Of a stretch of DNA of 64,000 bases, positions 1 through 9,294 are shown in pieces. The translations under genes were made by a program, and so were the position numbers. Location: positions 1-64,000 of the forward strand of contig NZ_KZ679084.1 in NCBI RefSeq assembly GCF_003024235.1, given 5' to 3'. This stretch comes from Arenimonas caeni. Lineage in GTDB: Bacteria; Pseudomonadota; Gammaproteobacteria; Xanthomonadales; Xanthomonadaceae. The stretch's first letter is position 1, and each line of letters begins with the position of its first letter. The notes beneath the pieces were generated by a model. That model was not told where the DNA came from. It ran no database searches and saw only the letters and a list, made by a program, of their open reading frames with translations.

Positions 1-1140
<1,140 letters not shown>

Positions 1141-1284
1141 CCAGGCTCTCTTCGGCAGGTCGGGACCGACGCATCCCATTGTGCCAACCACCCCGCCCCC
1201 CGGCCAGCCCGGGACGTCGCCGCGCTTGTGGCTGCGGCCCCGGACGGGTATGATTCCCCCCTTGTTTCAGGCGGTTATCTCTGC

Positions 1285-1377
1285 GGAGAGATGTCCGAGT
1301 GGTTGAAGGAGCACGCCTGGAAAGTGTGTATACGGCTAAACCCCGTATCGAGGGTTCGAATCCCTCTCTCTCCGCCA
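1285..1377 (+). tRNA. tRNA-Ser (anticodon GGA)
   Basis: A 93-nt type II tRNA with a long variable arm. The acceptor GGAGAGA pairs with TCTCTCC, followed by G and an encoded CCA. The anticodon loop is CTGGAAA, giving GGA, which reads UCC/UCU. The T-loop GGTTCGAATCC is intact. It lies between dnaX and the 4.5S RNA gene, in the same direction as the latter. Confidence 0.97.
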
Positions 1378-1418
1378 TCTTCCAGCGGCGCGTCCCGGGA
1401 CGCGCCGTTCGCTTCAAT

Positions 1419-1529
1419 GGTGGCCCCGTCGGCCTCCCGCGACGCTAGTCCGAAAACTCCGCCAGGGCCGGAAGGCAGCAACGGTATTGGATGACGCGGG
1501 TGCCGGGATCAGTCGGCGGGGCTGCCACC
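1419..1529 (+). ncRNA. ffs: 4.5S signal recognition particle RNA (small bacterial type)
   Basis: RNA scaffold of the signal recognition particle; it binds Ffh (encoded at 45703-47076) and guides inner-membrane proteins to the translocon. The 111-nt segment folds as one long hairpin: GGTGGCC at the 5' end pairs with GGCTGCCACC-type sequence at the 3' end. The highly conserved Ffh-binding core AGGGCCGGAAGGCAGCAAC (about 1463-1481) faces GATGACGCGGGTGCCGGGAT on the other arm, close to the Escherichia coli sequence. Ends are judged from the terminal helix. Confidence 0.93.
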
Positions 1530-1769
1530 CTTTGGGCGCAGCCCAAAGGGGTGGCCCAAGGTTTGCCGCGCAAACCTCGGGCCCCGGTCTGCACTCCCAA
1601 TCCCTCGCGCCTGTCGGCGCGCCCCCCTTGCCAAGGGGGGCTGGGCGTCGTTCACGAACGCCGGGAAAGCACCTCAAGGACGCTGCGCCGGATGAAGCGG
1701 CGACGAATCCACTATCGATTCGCCCTATCCGTGTCCATCCGCCCTTATCCGTGTTCAAAAACCGACCCC
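1530..1769. repeat. Intergenic hairpin array with a short direct repeat
   Basis: This non-coding stretch between ffs and moaE is a chain of small inverted repeats. Perfect stems are CTTTGGGC/GCCCAAAG (1530-1548, 3-nt loop), GGTTTGC/GCAAACC (1560-1576, 3-nt loop, with an outer GGCCC/GGGCC), CGCGCC/GGCGCG (1606-1621), CCCCCCTT/AAGGGGGG (1622-1640), CGTTC/GAACG (1649-1660) and CGAATC/GATTCG (1704-1722). It ends with two copies of ATCCGTGT (about 1727 and 1747). None of the stems is followed by a T-run, so ordinary termination is not obvious. A dispersed palindromic element is possible; copies elsewhere cannot be seen here. Confidence 0.6.
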
Positions 1770-2186
1770 TCACGAAGGGTGCAGCCACTCCGCGTCGCCG
1801 CCGGCGTAGCGTTCGTGCTTCCAGATGGGCACGCGCGATTTCACTTCGTCGATGATCCAGCGGCAGGCGTCGAAGGCGGGGCCGCGGTGGGCGGCGCTGG
1901 CGCCGACCCAGACGGCGAGTTCGCCGATGGCCAGTTCGCCAGTGCGGTGGAGGCAGGCGGCATCGACGATGTCGAAGCGCTGCACGGCCTCGGCCAGGAT
2001 GCGCTCGCCCTCGGCTTCGGCCAGCGCCGCATAGGCTTCGTAGCGCAGGCCCAGCACGCCGCGGCCGCCGTGGTGGTCGCGCACCCAGCCCTCGAAGCTG
2101 GCGAAGGCGCCGGCGCGCGGCGACAGCAGGCGCTGGCGCAGCGGCGCGACGTCGAAGGCGGCGTCGCTGAGCGCGAAGCGCTTCAT
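1770..2186 (-). CDS. moaE: Molybdopterin synthase catalytic (large) subunit MoaE
   Basis: Converts cyclic pyranopterin monophosphate to molybdopterin by inserting two sulfurs carried by the MoaD C-terminus, in the cytoplasm. The 138-residue length is usual for the family. Typical segments are FEGWVRDHHGG (about 31-41), which matches the pterin-binding G-x-VR region, and the C-terminal KSRVPIWKHERY with the conserved lysines of the active site. The start overlaps the moaD stop by four bases (ATGA), so the two subunits are translationally coupled. Last gene of the kdkA-moa operon. Confidence 0.96.
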   Translation of the reverse strand: MKRFALSDAAFDVAPLRQRLLSPRAGAFASFEGWVRDHHGGRGVLGLRYEAYAALAEAEGERILAEAVQRFDIVDAACLHRTGELAIGELAVWVGASAAHRGPAFDACRWIIDEVKSRVPIWKHERYAGGDAEWLHPS

Positions 2187-2419
2187 CCGCCCGACACCGG
2201 CGGGATGAAGGCCACTTCGGCGCCCTCGCGCGGCGGCGTGTCCCAGGCGACGAACTCGCCGTCCATCGCCACCCGCAGCCGATCGCGCGCCAGCGCGAAG
2301 CCGTGGCGCGCGCGCAGCGATTCGTAGAGCGCCGGCAGCGAGTCCGGCAGCGGCAATGTCTCGCTGGCCACGCCGGCGGCATCGCGCAGGCTGGCGAAGT
2401 ACAGCACCGTGATGCTCAT
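2183..2419 (-). CDS. moaD: Molybdopterin synthase sulfur carrier subunit MoaD
   Basis: Small ubiquitin-fold sulfur carrier of 78 residues; its C-terminal glycine is activated and loaded with thiocarboxylate sulfur for use by MoaE. The sequence begins [16 protein letters not shown] and ends PPVSGG, with the diagnostic terminal Gly-Gly. The ATG overlaps the moaC stop by four bases and its own stop overlaps the moaE start by four bases. The start at 2419 is chosen because it gives the normal MoaD N-terminus and fits these overlaps. Confidence 0.96.
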   Translation of the reverse strand: MSITVLYFASLRDAAGVASETLPLPDSLPALYESLRARHGFALARDRLRVAMDGEFVAWDTPPREGAEVAFIPPVSGG

Positions 2420-2904
2420 GCCCGCGCCTTGCCGACCTCGCGTTTGCCGCCGCGCTTGGCCAGCAGCTTCGCCGGGCCGATCACGATGGCGTGCGAGAGC
2501 GCCTTGCACATGTCGTACACCGTGAGCGCGGCGACGGTGGCGCCGGTCAGCGCCTCCATCTCCACGCCGGTGCGGTGCGTCGTGCGCACCGCGCACTCGA
2601 TGCGCAGCACGGTGTCGCCGGCCCAGCCGAGGTCGAAGCGGCAGCCGTCGATCGGCAGCGGGTGGCAGAACGGCACCAGTTCATGCGTGCGCTTGACCGC
2701 CATGGTGCCGGCGATGATCGCCGTGTCCATCACCGCGCCCTTGGCGGTCTTCATGCCGCCCTTGCGCAGCGCCTGCGCCACCGCCGCCGGGAAGCGCACC
2801 CGGCACTCGGCCACGGCCTCGCGCGCGGTGGCCGGCTTGGCCGAGACGTCGACCATGGCCGGGCGGCCCTTTGCATCCACGTGGGTGAGTTTCGCCTTCG
2901 CCAT
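2416..2904 (-). CDS. moaC: Cyclic pyranopterin monophosphate synthase MoaC
   Basis: Acts after MoaA in the first step of molybdenum cofactor synthesis, converting the 3',8-cyclo-GTP intermediate to cyclic pyranopterin monophosphate. The protein has 162 residues, the usual length. Family motifs include [18 protein letters not shown] near the N-terminus, [10 protein letters not shown] (79-88) and [21 protein letters not shown] (111-131), a central conserved block. It sits four bases after moaA and overlaps moaD by ATGA, so expression with the other moa genes is near certain. Confidence 0.97.
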   Translation of the reverse strand: MAKAKLTHVDAKGRPAMVDVSAKPATAREAVAECRVRFPAAVAQALRKGGMKTAKGAVMDTAIIAGTMAVKRTHELVPFCHPLPIDGCRFDLGWAGDTVLRIECAVRTTHRTGVEMEALTGATVAALTVYDMCKALSHAIVIGPAKLLAKRGGKREVGKARA

Positions 2905-2908
2905 CGCC

Positions 2909-3931
2909 TCAGCCGCCAATGTAGAACATCTCGATGCGCCGCGCCGGCCGCAGGGTATCGGCGCGCAGCTCGCTGTGCCGGTCGGCGCGCTGGCGCCACA
3001 GCCCGGCCACGTGCGAGGCCAGCGCCTCCTCGCCGCGCCCGATGTGCTCGCGCAGCGGCGCGCCGCGCGCGGCGAACAGGCAGGTGTAGAGCTGGCCGTC
3101 GGCCGACAGCCGCGCGCGGTGGCAGTCGCCGCAGAACGGCTCGCTGACCGAACTGACGAAGCCGATCTCGCCGGCGCCATCGACGTAGGCATGGCGCGCC
3201 GCCACCTCACCGCGATAGCCCGGCCGCAGCGGCCGTAGCGGCCAGCGCGCGTGGATGGCGGCGTGCAGCTCGCGCGAAGGCACGACCTGGCCGGGGCGCC
3301 AGCCGTTGCAGGTGCCGACGTCCATGTATTCGATGAAGCGCAGCACGTGCGGCGTGCCGCGGAAGCGTTCCGCCAGCGGCAGCACCTGCGACTCGTTGAC
3401 GCCCCGCTGCACGACGCAGTTGATCTTCAGCCGTTCGAAGCCCGCGGCCTCGGCGGCGGCGATGCCGGCGAGCACGTCATCCAGCTCGCCGCGATGGCCC
3501 GTCAGCGTGCGGAACAGGCCCGGCTCGAGCGCGTCCAGGCTCACCGTCAGCCGGTGCAGGCCGGCCTCGCGCAGCGCCCTCGCCTGCCCCGCCAGCAGCG
3601 AGCCGTTGGTGGTGAGCGCGATGTCCTCGATGCCAGGCACCTTCGCCAGCCGCGCCACCAGCGCCGGCAGGTCGCGGCGCAGCAGCGGCTCGCCGCCGGT
3701 CAGGCGCAGCTTGCCGACGCCCAGACGGGCGAAGCCGCGCACGGCGGTTTCGATCTCGTCGAAGTCCAGCCGCGCGGCGCGGTCGAGCACCTCGTTGGTC
3801 GGCGTCGCGCCCTCGGGCATGCAGTAGGGGCAGCGGAAATTGCAGGTTTCCACCACCGACACGCGCAGGTCGCGCAGCGGCCGGCCGAGGCGGTCGAGCG
3901 GCGCCAGCGCATCGGCCGCCAGCGCGTTCAT
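2909..3931 (-). CDS. moaA: GTP 3',8-cyclase MoaA (radical SAM)
   Basis: Radical SAM enzyme that starts molybdenum cofactor synthesis by cyclising GTP to 3',8-cyclo-7,8-dihydro-GTP. The N-terminal CNFRCPYC supplies the CxxxCxxC cluster ligands (residues about 30-37) and [12 protein letters not shown] follows as the SAM-binding GGE region. The C-terminal CGDC...C spacing (C-x2-C-x13-C) provides the second iron-sulfur cluster that holds GTP. The protein ends YIGG, with the conserved terminal Gly-Gly. At 340 residues it is of normal length. It overlaps the preceding metallo-hydrolase gene by four bases. Confidence 0.97.
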   Translation of the reverse strand: MNALAADALAPLDRLGRPLRDLRVSVVETCNFRCPYCMPEGATPTNEVLDRAARLDFDEIETAVRGFARLGVGKLRLTGGEPLLRRDLPALVARLAKVPGIEDIALTTNGSLLAGQARALREAGLHRLTVSLDALEPGLFRTLTGHRGELDDVLAGIAAAEAAGFERLKINCVVQRGVNESQVLPLAERFRGTPHVLRFIEYMDVGTCNGWRPGQVVPSRELHAAIHARWPLRPLRPGYRGEVAARHAYVDGAGEIGFVSSVSEPFCGDCHRARLSADGQLYTCLFAARGAPLREHIGRGEEALASHVAGLWRQRADRHSELRADTLRPARRIEMFYIGG

Positions 3932-4698
3932 GCCTCGCCCGGCCCCTGGCCCGGCGGCGGCAGGGGTTCGGCCAGCGCCAGGCGCTCGTCCGGAACGGCG
4001 ACGCGGTGGCCGCGCAGGCGCATCGCCTCGGCATCGGCCGGCGAGGCGTAGTGGTAGAACACGCAGCGCGACAGCAGGCCCGCCGGGTACTCGCGCTCGA
4101 GGTCGTCGATGCCGCTGTGCGAGGGATTGCCGTGCAGGGCGCAGTCGTGCGCGACGATTTCACCGGCGCCGGCGAACTTCGCCAGCATCTCCGGGATCGG
4201 CCGGGTGTCGCCGGTCCAGACCAGGCTGCCGGGCAGGCGCAGGCCGAAGGCGGTGTCGGGCAGGTGGTGGCGCACCGGGAAGACGTCGTACCACTGCCCC
4301 GCGTGCCAGAAGCCGCGACTCACCGGCACCAGCTGGAACGCGTCCCACCAGTTGGCGTCGCCCTCGGCCACCACGCCGGGGTAATCGGCCAGCCGCGCCT
4401 GCAGGTGCGGCAGCACGCCGACCGGCACGTACAGGCGCACGCGGCCGCGCCGCGCCTGGTCGAAATAGGTGGCGAAGAACAGCCGCTCGAGCCCGGCCAC
4501 GTGGTCCATGTGCACGTGGGTGACGAACACGGCGCCGGGCATGGCCCCGTAGCGGGCCTGCCAGGCGGCGAGCGCCTCGTGGCCGCAGTCGATCATCAGC
4601 ACCGGCTCGCCGTCGCGCTCGATGGCCGCCGAGGCCGAGCCGAGCTCGGCCGCCGACTGCGAATTGCCCACGCCGAGGAACTGCAGGCTCCAGCTCAT
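3928..4698 (-). CDS. Metallo-beta-lactamase fold hydrolase, RNase Z-like
   Basis: A 256-residue predicted metal-dependent hydrolase. The zinc motif THVHMDH (60-66), a conserved aspartate in VWTGDTRP (161-167) and later histidines in AHDCALHG (183-190) and FYHYASP fit the fold. The general layout resembles RNase Z and related phosphodiesterases, but the substrate cannot be read from sequence. Its start shares one base with the kdkA stop (TGATG) and its stop overlaps the moaA start by four bases. It is therefore cotranscribed with Kdo kinase and the moa genes, though a role in cofactor synthesis is not known. Confidence 0.85.
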   Translation of the reverse strand: MSWSLQFLGVGNSQSAAELGSASAAIERDGEPVLMIDCGHEALAAWQARYGAMPGAVFVTHVHMDHVAGLERLFFATYFDQARRGRVRLYVPVGVLPHLQARLADYPGVVAEGDANWWDAFQLVPVSRGFWHAGQWYDVFPVRHHLPDTAFGLRLPGSLVWTGDTRPIPEMLAKFAGAGEIVAHDCALHGNPSHSGIDDLEREYPAGLLSRCVFYHYASPADAEAMRLRGHRVAVPDERLALAEPLPPPGQGPGEA

Positions 4699-5462
4699 CA
4701 GTCCCTCCGGGCGTGGTCGTCGGCGTGCAGGAGGGTGCGCTCGTAGGAGTGGCGCAGGCGCTCGAAGCCCGCCTTCCAGCCGTCGCGGCCCGGGCCGGCG
4801 AGTTTGGCCAGCGAGCGCGCCAGCCGGGCCAGGTTGGCCTTGCGCCAGGCGGCCGCGGGCGGCAGGCGGCGACCGCGGTCGAAATCGATCAGCCAGGCCC
4901 AGCCATCGTCGTCGAGCAGCACGTTGTGGGCATTGAGGTCGGCGTGCTCGACGCCGGCGTGGTGCAGCTGGGCAATGCTCATGCCGGCGGCTTCCCAGGC
5001 GCGGGCGGCGGGCTCGTCGAGCCAGTCGTGCAGCGGGCGCGCGCCCGGGATGCGTTCGACCAGGATCGCCGCGCGATAGCCCAGCCCTTCGCGGCGGTAG
5101 CCCGCCATCAGCGGCGCGGGCACGCGCAGGCCGGCCGCATGCAGTTCGGCCATCAGGTGGAACTCGCGCAGGCTGCGCACGCGCCCGGGGCCGAGCCACA
5201 GGTAGCGGTCGGCGCTCAGGTGGCGCGCCATGCCGCCGCGGCGGTAGTGCCGCAGCACGCCCTCGCCGAACTCGCCCTGCACGAACCAGGCGGCGCCGCG
5301 GCCGCCGGCGACCACCGGCTGCGCACCCTCGCCCCAGAACGCACGCTCGAGCCAGTCCGGCGTGGCTTGCGGCAGCCGCGCGGGGTCGAACACAATCGCC
5401 CCGTCGCCTCCGGCGTCGCGGAAGGTCTTTTCGATCGCGGCAATGGCAGGTCTGGTTCCCAT
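4698..5462 (-). CDS. kdkA: 3-deoxy-D-manno-octulosonic acid (Kdo) kinase
   Basis: Phosphorylates the single Kdo residue of lipid A-Kdo on the cytoplasmic face of the inner membrane, as in Haemophilus and Vibrio. The 254-residue protein has the kinase-like signature HADLNAHNVLLDD followed by WLIDFDRG (about 180-205), typical of KdkA. First gene of the reverse operon leading into moa. It is divergent from the heptosyltransferase gene with only 16 bases between start codons, and the two act in consecutive steps of core synthesis. The pairing with an opsX-type gene is also known in Haemophilus. Confidence 0.9.
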   Translation of the reverse strand: MGTRPAIAAIEKTFRDAGGDGAIVFDPARLPQATPDWLERAFWGEGAQPVVAGGRGAAWFVQGEFGEGVLRHYRRGGMARHLSADRYLWLGPGRVRSLREFHLMAELHAAGLRVPAPLMAGYRREGLGYRAAILVERIPGARPLHDWLDEPAARAWEAAGMSIAQLHHAGVEHADLNAHNVLLDDDGWAWLIDFDRGRRLPPAAAWRKANLARLARSLAKLAGPGRDGWKAGFERLRHSYERTLLHADDHARRD

Positions 5463-5478
5463 CCGCCCAGTCTACCCA

Positions 5479-6525
5479 ATGCCCGTGAAAGCCGCGCCGC
5501 GTTCACTCTGCCTGCTGCGCCTCTCGGCGCTGGGTGACGCCGTGCACGCGGTGGCGCTGGTGCGCGACCTGCAGCGGGCCTGGCCCGGCCTGCCGATCAC
5601 CTGGGTGATCGGCAAGGGCGAGGCCAGGCTGCTCGAAGGGCTGGACGGCGTGCAGTTCGTGGTCTTCGACAAGAAGGCCGGCCTGGCCGGCTGGCGCGCG
5701 CTGCGCCGGCAGCTGGCCGGGCAGCGTTTCGACGTGCTGCTCAACCTGCAGCTGGCGCTGCGCGCCGGCCTGGCGTCCACCGCCATCCGCGCCGACCGCC
5801 GCATCGGCTTCGACCGCGGCCGCAGCAAGGAAGGCCACGGCCTGTTCATCAACGAACGCATCCCGGCCGGCGGCCACCACGTGCAGGACGCCTTCCGGCA
5901 GTTCCTCCGGCCGCTGGGCATCACGCCCGGGCCGGCCGAATGGCGGCTGCCGGTGCCGGCCGAGGCGCACGCCTGGGCGGCGGAGAAGCTGCCGGGCGAC
6001 CAGCCCACCCTGCTCGTCTCGCCCTGCTCGAGCCATCCACTGCGCAACTGGCGGCCGGAGCGTTACGCCGCGGTGGCCGACCACGCCGCCTCGCGCGGCT
6101 GGCGCGTGCTGATCTGCGGCGGCCGCAGCGCGCTCGAGCGCGACACCGCCGACGCCATCCTCGCCGCCATGCAGGCGCCGGCCATCGACCTGGTCGGCCA
6201 GGACACGCTCAAGCAGCTGCTCGCCCTGCTCGCCCGCGCCAGCGCGGTGCTCACGCCCGATTCGGGCCCGGCGCACATGGCCAACGCCATGGGCACGCCG
6301 GTGCTGGGCCTGCACGCCTGCACCGACGCCGAACGCTCGGGGCCGTACTCGGACCGGCGCTGGACCGTGAACCACTATGACGACGCCGCGCGCCGCTTCC
6401 TGGGCAAGCCGGCCGGCGCACTGCCCTGGGGCAAGCGGGTGGAATTCCCGGGCGTGATGGACCTGGTGCAGGTGGACGAAGTGGTCGAACGCTTCGAGGC
6501 CCTGCGCGCCGAACGCGGCGCCTGA
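5479..6525 (+). CDS. opsX: Lipopolysaccharide heptosyltransferase I, glycosyltransferase family 9
   Basis: Family 9 glycosyltransferase of 348 residues expected to add the first heptose to phosphorylated Kdo in the inner core. The N-terminus LCLLRLSALGDAVHAV is the family's start, and the donor-binding C-terminal half contains LTPDSGPAHMANAMGTPVLGLHA. The ATG at 5479 is taken because it gives this conserved start; upstream in-frame codons would run into the kdkA gene. Divergent from kdkA, which fits the opsX-type enzyme that works on Kdo-phosphate. The exact acceptor is inferred from this neighbourhood. Converges with the DUF6165 gene, one base apart. Confidence 0.85.
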   Translation: MPVKAAPRSLCLLRLSALGDAVHAVALVRDLQRAWPGLPITWVIGKGEARLLEGLDGVQFVVFDKKAGLAGWRALRRQLAGQRFDVLLNLQLALRAGLASTAIRADRRIGFDRGRSKEGHGLFINERIPAGGHHVQDAFRQFLRPLGITPGPAEWRLPVPAEAHAWAAEKLPGDQPTLLVSPCSSHPLRNWRPERYAAVADHAASRGWRVLICGGRSALERDTADAILAAMQAPAIDLVGQDTLKQLLALLARASAVLTPDSGPAHMANAMGTPVLGLHACTDAERSGPYSDRRWTVNHYDDAARRFLGKPAGALPWGKRVEFPGVMDLVQVDEVVERFEALRAERGA

Positions 6526-6526
6526 C

Positions 6527-6934
6527 TCAGGGCGTCGAGCCGGCGCGGTAATCCTGGTAGGACTTCTCTTCGACGTAGGCCGAGCCCAGCGCGAGGTTGA
6601 TGTCCTTCTTGATGCGCGCGCGCTCGTCGTTCTCGAAATACACCGAGCGGGCGAGCCGGATGAACTCCTCGTCGAAGGCCTGGGCCTTCTCCTTGAGGCG
6701 GATGTCGTCCTCGATCACCCACAGGCGCTCGTTGACCGCCTTGAGCTCGGCGCGCAGGCGGGCGATGTCGGTGCCGGCGGCCGGGTGCGCCATCCAGGTG
6801 CTTTCGAGCGCGGACAGCTCAGCGCGCACGTTGGCCAGCTTGGCCTCGTCGGACATGCGCTCGGACTTGATCTGCAGGATGGCGATCTTGTCGAGCAGCT
6901 CGCCGAAGGACACGGGCACCTGGATCTCGGACAT
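6527..6934 (-). CDS. DUF6165 family protein
   Basis: A 135-residue soluble protein beginning MSEIQVPVSFGELLDKIAIL and rich in charged helices (for example RLRAELKAVNERLWVIEDDIRLKEKAQAFDEEF). I recognise the DUF6165 family, which has no assigned function; members are often next to lipopolysaccharide or glycosyltransferase genes. It lies convergent to the heptosyltransferase with one base between stop codons. No signal peptide or membrane segment is visible. The start is supported by family similarity; the ribosome binding site is AGACC-like and weak. Confidence 0.8.
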   Translation of the reverse strand: MSEIQVPVSFGELLDKIAILQIKSERMSDEAKLANVRAELSALESTWMAHPAAGTDIARLRAELKAVNERLWVIEDDIRLKEKAQAFDEEFIRLARSVYFENDERARIKKDINLALGSAYVEEKSYQDYRAGSTP

Positions 6935-6986
6935 GCTTGGGTCTCCGTCTTGATGGCGACAGTCTACGCCGCCGGGCGCGGGGCAA

Positions 6987-7017
6987 AAGAAAAGGGGCCC
7001 TGGCAGGCCCCTTTTTT
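6987..7017 (-). terminator. Rho-independent terminator after tRNA-Ser(CGA)
   Basis: GGGGCC stem with its partner GGCCCC around a short loop, followed on the reverse strand by TTTTCTTTT. It lies six bases past the tRNA 3' end and stops transcription before the DUF6165 gene. Confidence 0.85.
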
Positions 7018-7022
7018 GAATC

Positions 7023-7113
7023 TGGCGGAGAGGGAGGGATTCGAACCCTCGAGGCGCTATAAACGCCTGCCTGATTTCGAGTCAGGTACATTCAACCGCT
7101 CTGCCACCTCTCC
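7023..7113 (-). tRNA. tRNA-Ser (anticodon CGA)
   Basis: A 91-nt type II serine tRNA with encoded CCA. The acceptor GGAGAGG pairs with CCTCTCC, and the anticodon loop CTCGAAA gives CGA (reads UCG). The long variable arm and T-loop GGTTCGAATCC are present. It has its own terminator at 6987-7017. Confidence 0.97.
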
Positions 7114-7182
7114 GGACCCCGACACCGTGGCAGCTGGCGTCGGGCCCGCCATTATAGGGGCGCCGGCGTCGCCCCGCCAGCC

Positions 7183-9186
7183 TCAGGGGCCGGCGGCGGC
7201 CCCGCCCCCCTTGGGCAGGAAGAAGAACTCGCCGCTCTCGTGGCCCGCGAACCGGATCGGCGCGTATTCGGGCATCTGGGCCAGCGGCGAATCCATCGAC
7301 ACCAGGGCCAGGCTGATCGCCACTTCCTGGAACAGGCGCTGGCCCTCGAGCAGGCGGTTGTTGTCCTGGAGCACGTTGAGGAAGGCGCGGGCGAAATAGC
7401 TGTGGCGGCCGCTGCCCGCATCGGGCACCGGCATCACCCCACCCGAGGTCAGCGCGGTGCGGCTGCGGCCGTCGGCCATGGCCCGGACCCATTCGGCCCA
7501 CTTCTCCGGCGGCATGGTGGCGGCCGTGAAGGTGGGCACCGAAGCACGGGTCATGGTGCCCGAGTAGCACGAGTCGGCCACCACCAGCACGTGCCTGGCC
7601 GGGATGGTGTTGAGGATGTCGCTGACCGCGGCGTTGGAGATCCAGGACCTGGGATTGCCGCTGGCGCCGTCGGTCGGCACCCAGTAACCCTGGCCGTCCG
7701 CACCGATCTCGCCGTGGCCGGCGTAGTAGATCAGCAGGTTGTCCTCGGGCTTGAGCGTCTCGCGCATCTCGTTGAGCGCGGTGAGGATCTCCAGGCGCGT
7801 GCCGTTGAGCACCAGCGTGGTCTGGTAGCCGTAGCGCGAGCGCAGCAGTTCGGCCACCGCGTTGGCGTCGTTGGCGGCGCTGCGCAGCGTCGGGTAACCG
7901 GCGTCGCGGTAGCTGTTGTTGCCGATCACCACGGCGTGGTACCGGCCCAGCTTCACGCCCCGCGGGAGCACGCCGGACGGCGCCGGCGCCGGCGCGGCCG
8001 TGGCGCCCCCCTGCCCGGCCTGTGGCAGCAGGGTGAATTCGATCCGGGCGCGGGTGCCGCCGGTGTCGACGGCGGCCACCTGCACCTGCGCCCCCCCGGC
8101 CGGCACGTCCACTTCGGCGCTGAAGGCGCCGTTGGCGCCCATCGGGGCCGGCTGGCCGTTGACCGTGACCTCGCGCACCAGCTGCGGCGCGTTCACCCGG
8201 CCGACGATCTGGCGCTTGCCCGGGCCGCCCCGGTAGACGGCGGTGTTCCGGCCGCGCGTGGCGACGAAGACCGGATCAAGGATCTCCAGCCGCGGCGACC
8301 CGGCCAGCAGGGCCCCGCCGGCACCGGCCTGGCGCTCGAGCGAGGCGAGTTGGGTCTGCTGGTCGTTGATTTGCTCCTGCTGCACCAGCAGCTGGTTCTC
8401 GAGCAGGCGGGTGAGGTCGTCGTCCTGCTGCTCGCGCGCCTCGGCCAGTCGGCGCTGGGTGTCGGCGAGCTCGTCGCGGGCCTTGTGCAGTTCGGCGCGA
8501 CGCTGCCCGAGCTCGGCCTGCAGCTTGCGCACCTGCTCACGCAGCGCCGCCGACTCGGCCTCGCCTTCGGCCACCTGCGCCTCGAGCCCGGTGATCTTCT
8601 CGTCGCGCGCGCGGATCTCCACCTGCACCACCGAGGCGTACATCAGTTCGTCCTCGATGCCCGAGGCCTCGCGATAGAGGTTGAGCGCCGCGGCCTGGTC
8701 GCGCTCGACACCCAGGCCCTGCTCGTACAGGTAGCCGAGGTTGATCTTGGCGCGGCCGTAACCCTGGTCGGCCGCCTTGCGGAACCACTGGAAGGCCATG
8801 CCGTAGTCGGGCGCGGTGCCCAGGCCCTTGGCGTAGATCTCGCCGACGTTGTTCTGCGCCTCGGCGCTGCCCGACATCGCGCCCTCGAGCCAGACCTTGA
8901 GCGCGGTCTGGTAGTTGGCGCGGTCGTAGGCCACGTACTCGCCGCCGCGGATCTCGCAGTCGGCCTGGGTCGTGCGCACCGGCCGGCGCGCGCTGAGGTA
9001 GGTGGCCTGGCGGCCGAGCTTGCGGATCTGACCCGGCAGCAGGCAGTCGACGATCATCAGGTCTTCGGCGTTTCGCACGGCGGCCTGCACCGGCGCGGGA
9101 GGCAGGCCGAGCACGATCGCCAGGCCTAAACCAAGTGCAAAAACGGGAAGGCGGGAATGGACCGGACAAGCGCGTTGCAGGCTCAT
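7183..9186 (-). CDS. Exported caspase-like (peptidase C14) protein with Sel1 repeats and coiled coil
   Basis: A 667-residue exported protein. In order: signal peptide (1-35, cut near VQA), two Sel1-type repeats (about 106-178, AQNNVGEIYAKGLG and AKINLGYLYEQGLGV), a long charged coiled coil (about 194-288), a beta-rich linker with an Ala/Pro stretch (396-405), then a caspase/metacaspase-like domain (about 412-667). The catalytic pair is visible as YYAGHGE (His491) and ADSCYSG (Cys540). The start at 9186 is chosen because AAGGGAG lies eight bases upstream; the ATG at 9192 is only two bases from it. Divergent from the autotransporter gene. Substrate and role are unknown. Confidence 0.88.
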   Translation of the reverse strand: MSLQRACPVHSRLPVFALGLGLAIVLGLPPAPVQAAVRNAEDLMIVDCLLPGQIRKLGRQATYLSARRPVRTTQADCEIRGGEYVAYDRANYQTALKVWLEGAMSGSAEAQNNVGEIYAKGLGTAPDYGMAFQWFRKAADQGYGRAKINLGYLYEQGLGVERDQAAALNLYREASGIEDELMYASVVQVEIRARDEKITGLEAQVAEGEAESAALREQVRKLQAELGQRRAELHKARDELADTQRRLAEAREQQDDDLTRLLENQLLVQQEQINDQQTQLASLERQAGAGGALLAGSPRLEILDPVFVATRGRNTAVYRGGPGKRQIVGRVNAPQLVREVTVNGQPAPMGANGAFSAEVDVPAGGAQVQVAAVDTGGTRARIEFTLLPQAGQGGATAAPAPAPSGVLPRGVKLGRYHAVVIGNNSYRDAGYPTLRSAANDANAVAELLRSRYGYQTTLVLNGTRLEILTALNEMRETLKPEDNLLIYYAGHGEIGADGQGYWVPTDGASGNPRSWISNAAVSDILNTIPARHVLVVADSCYSGTMTRASVPTFTAATMPPEKWAEWVRAMADGRSRTALTSGGVMPVPDAGSGRHSYFARAFLNVLQDNNRLLEGQRLFQEVAISLALVSMDSPLAQMPEYAPIRFAGHESGEFFFLPKGGGAAAGP

Positions 9187-9230
9187 GGGCATGGCTCCCT
9201 TGGGAAGCAATGCGGCCCGCGCCGGGAACA

Positions 9231-9257
9231 TTGCAGCGGCGCGTCAGCCGCTATACT
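9231..9257 (+). promoter_or_regulatory. Candidate promoter of the autotransporter-phosphatase operon
   Basis: TTGCAG (9231-9236) and TATACT (9252-9257) are separated by 15 bases, shorter than the optimum of 17. The ATG at 9295 follows after AGGGGAA (9283-9289), a good ribosome binding site. The -10 match is strong and the -35 spacing is doubtful. Confidence 0.45.
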
Positions 9258-9294
9258 CGAGCCGCCGTTATAGCCTCAAACCAGGGGAAATGCG

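Noticed and set aside
1491..2327. Forward open frame across the ffs-moaE gap
   Set aside because: It starts inside the 4.5S RNA and ends antisense to moaE and moaD; no domain and no ribosome binding site.
9187..9231. Longer starts for the caspase-like gene at 9192 or 9231
   Set aside because: AAGGGAG is only two bases from the 9192 ATG and eight from the 9186 ATG; the 9231 start would add residues ahead of a normal signal peptide.
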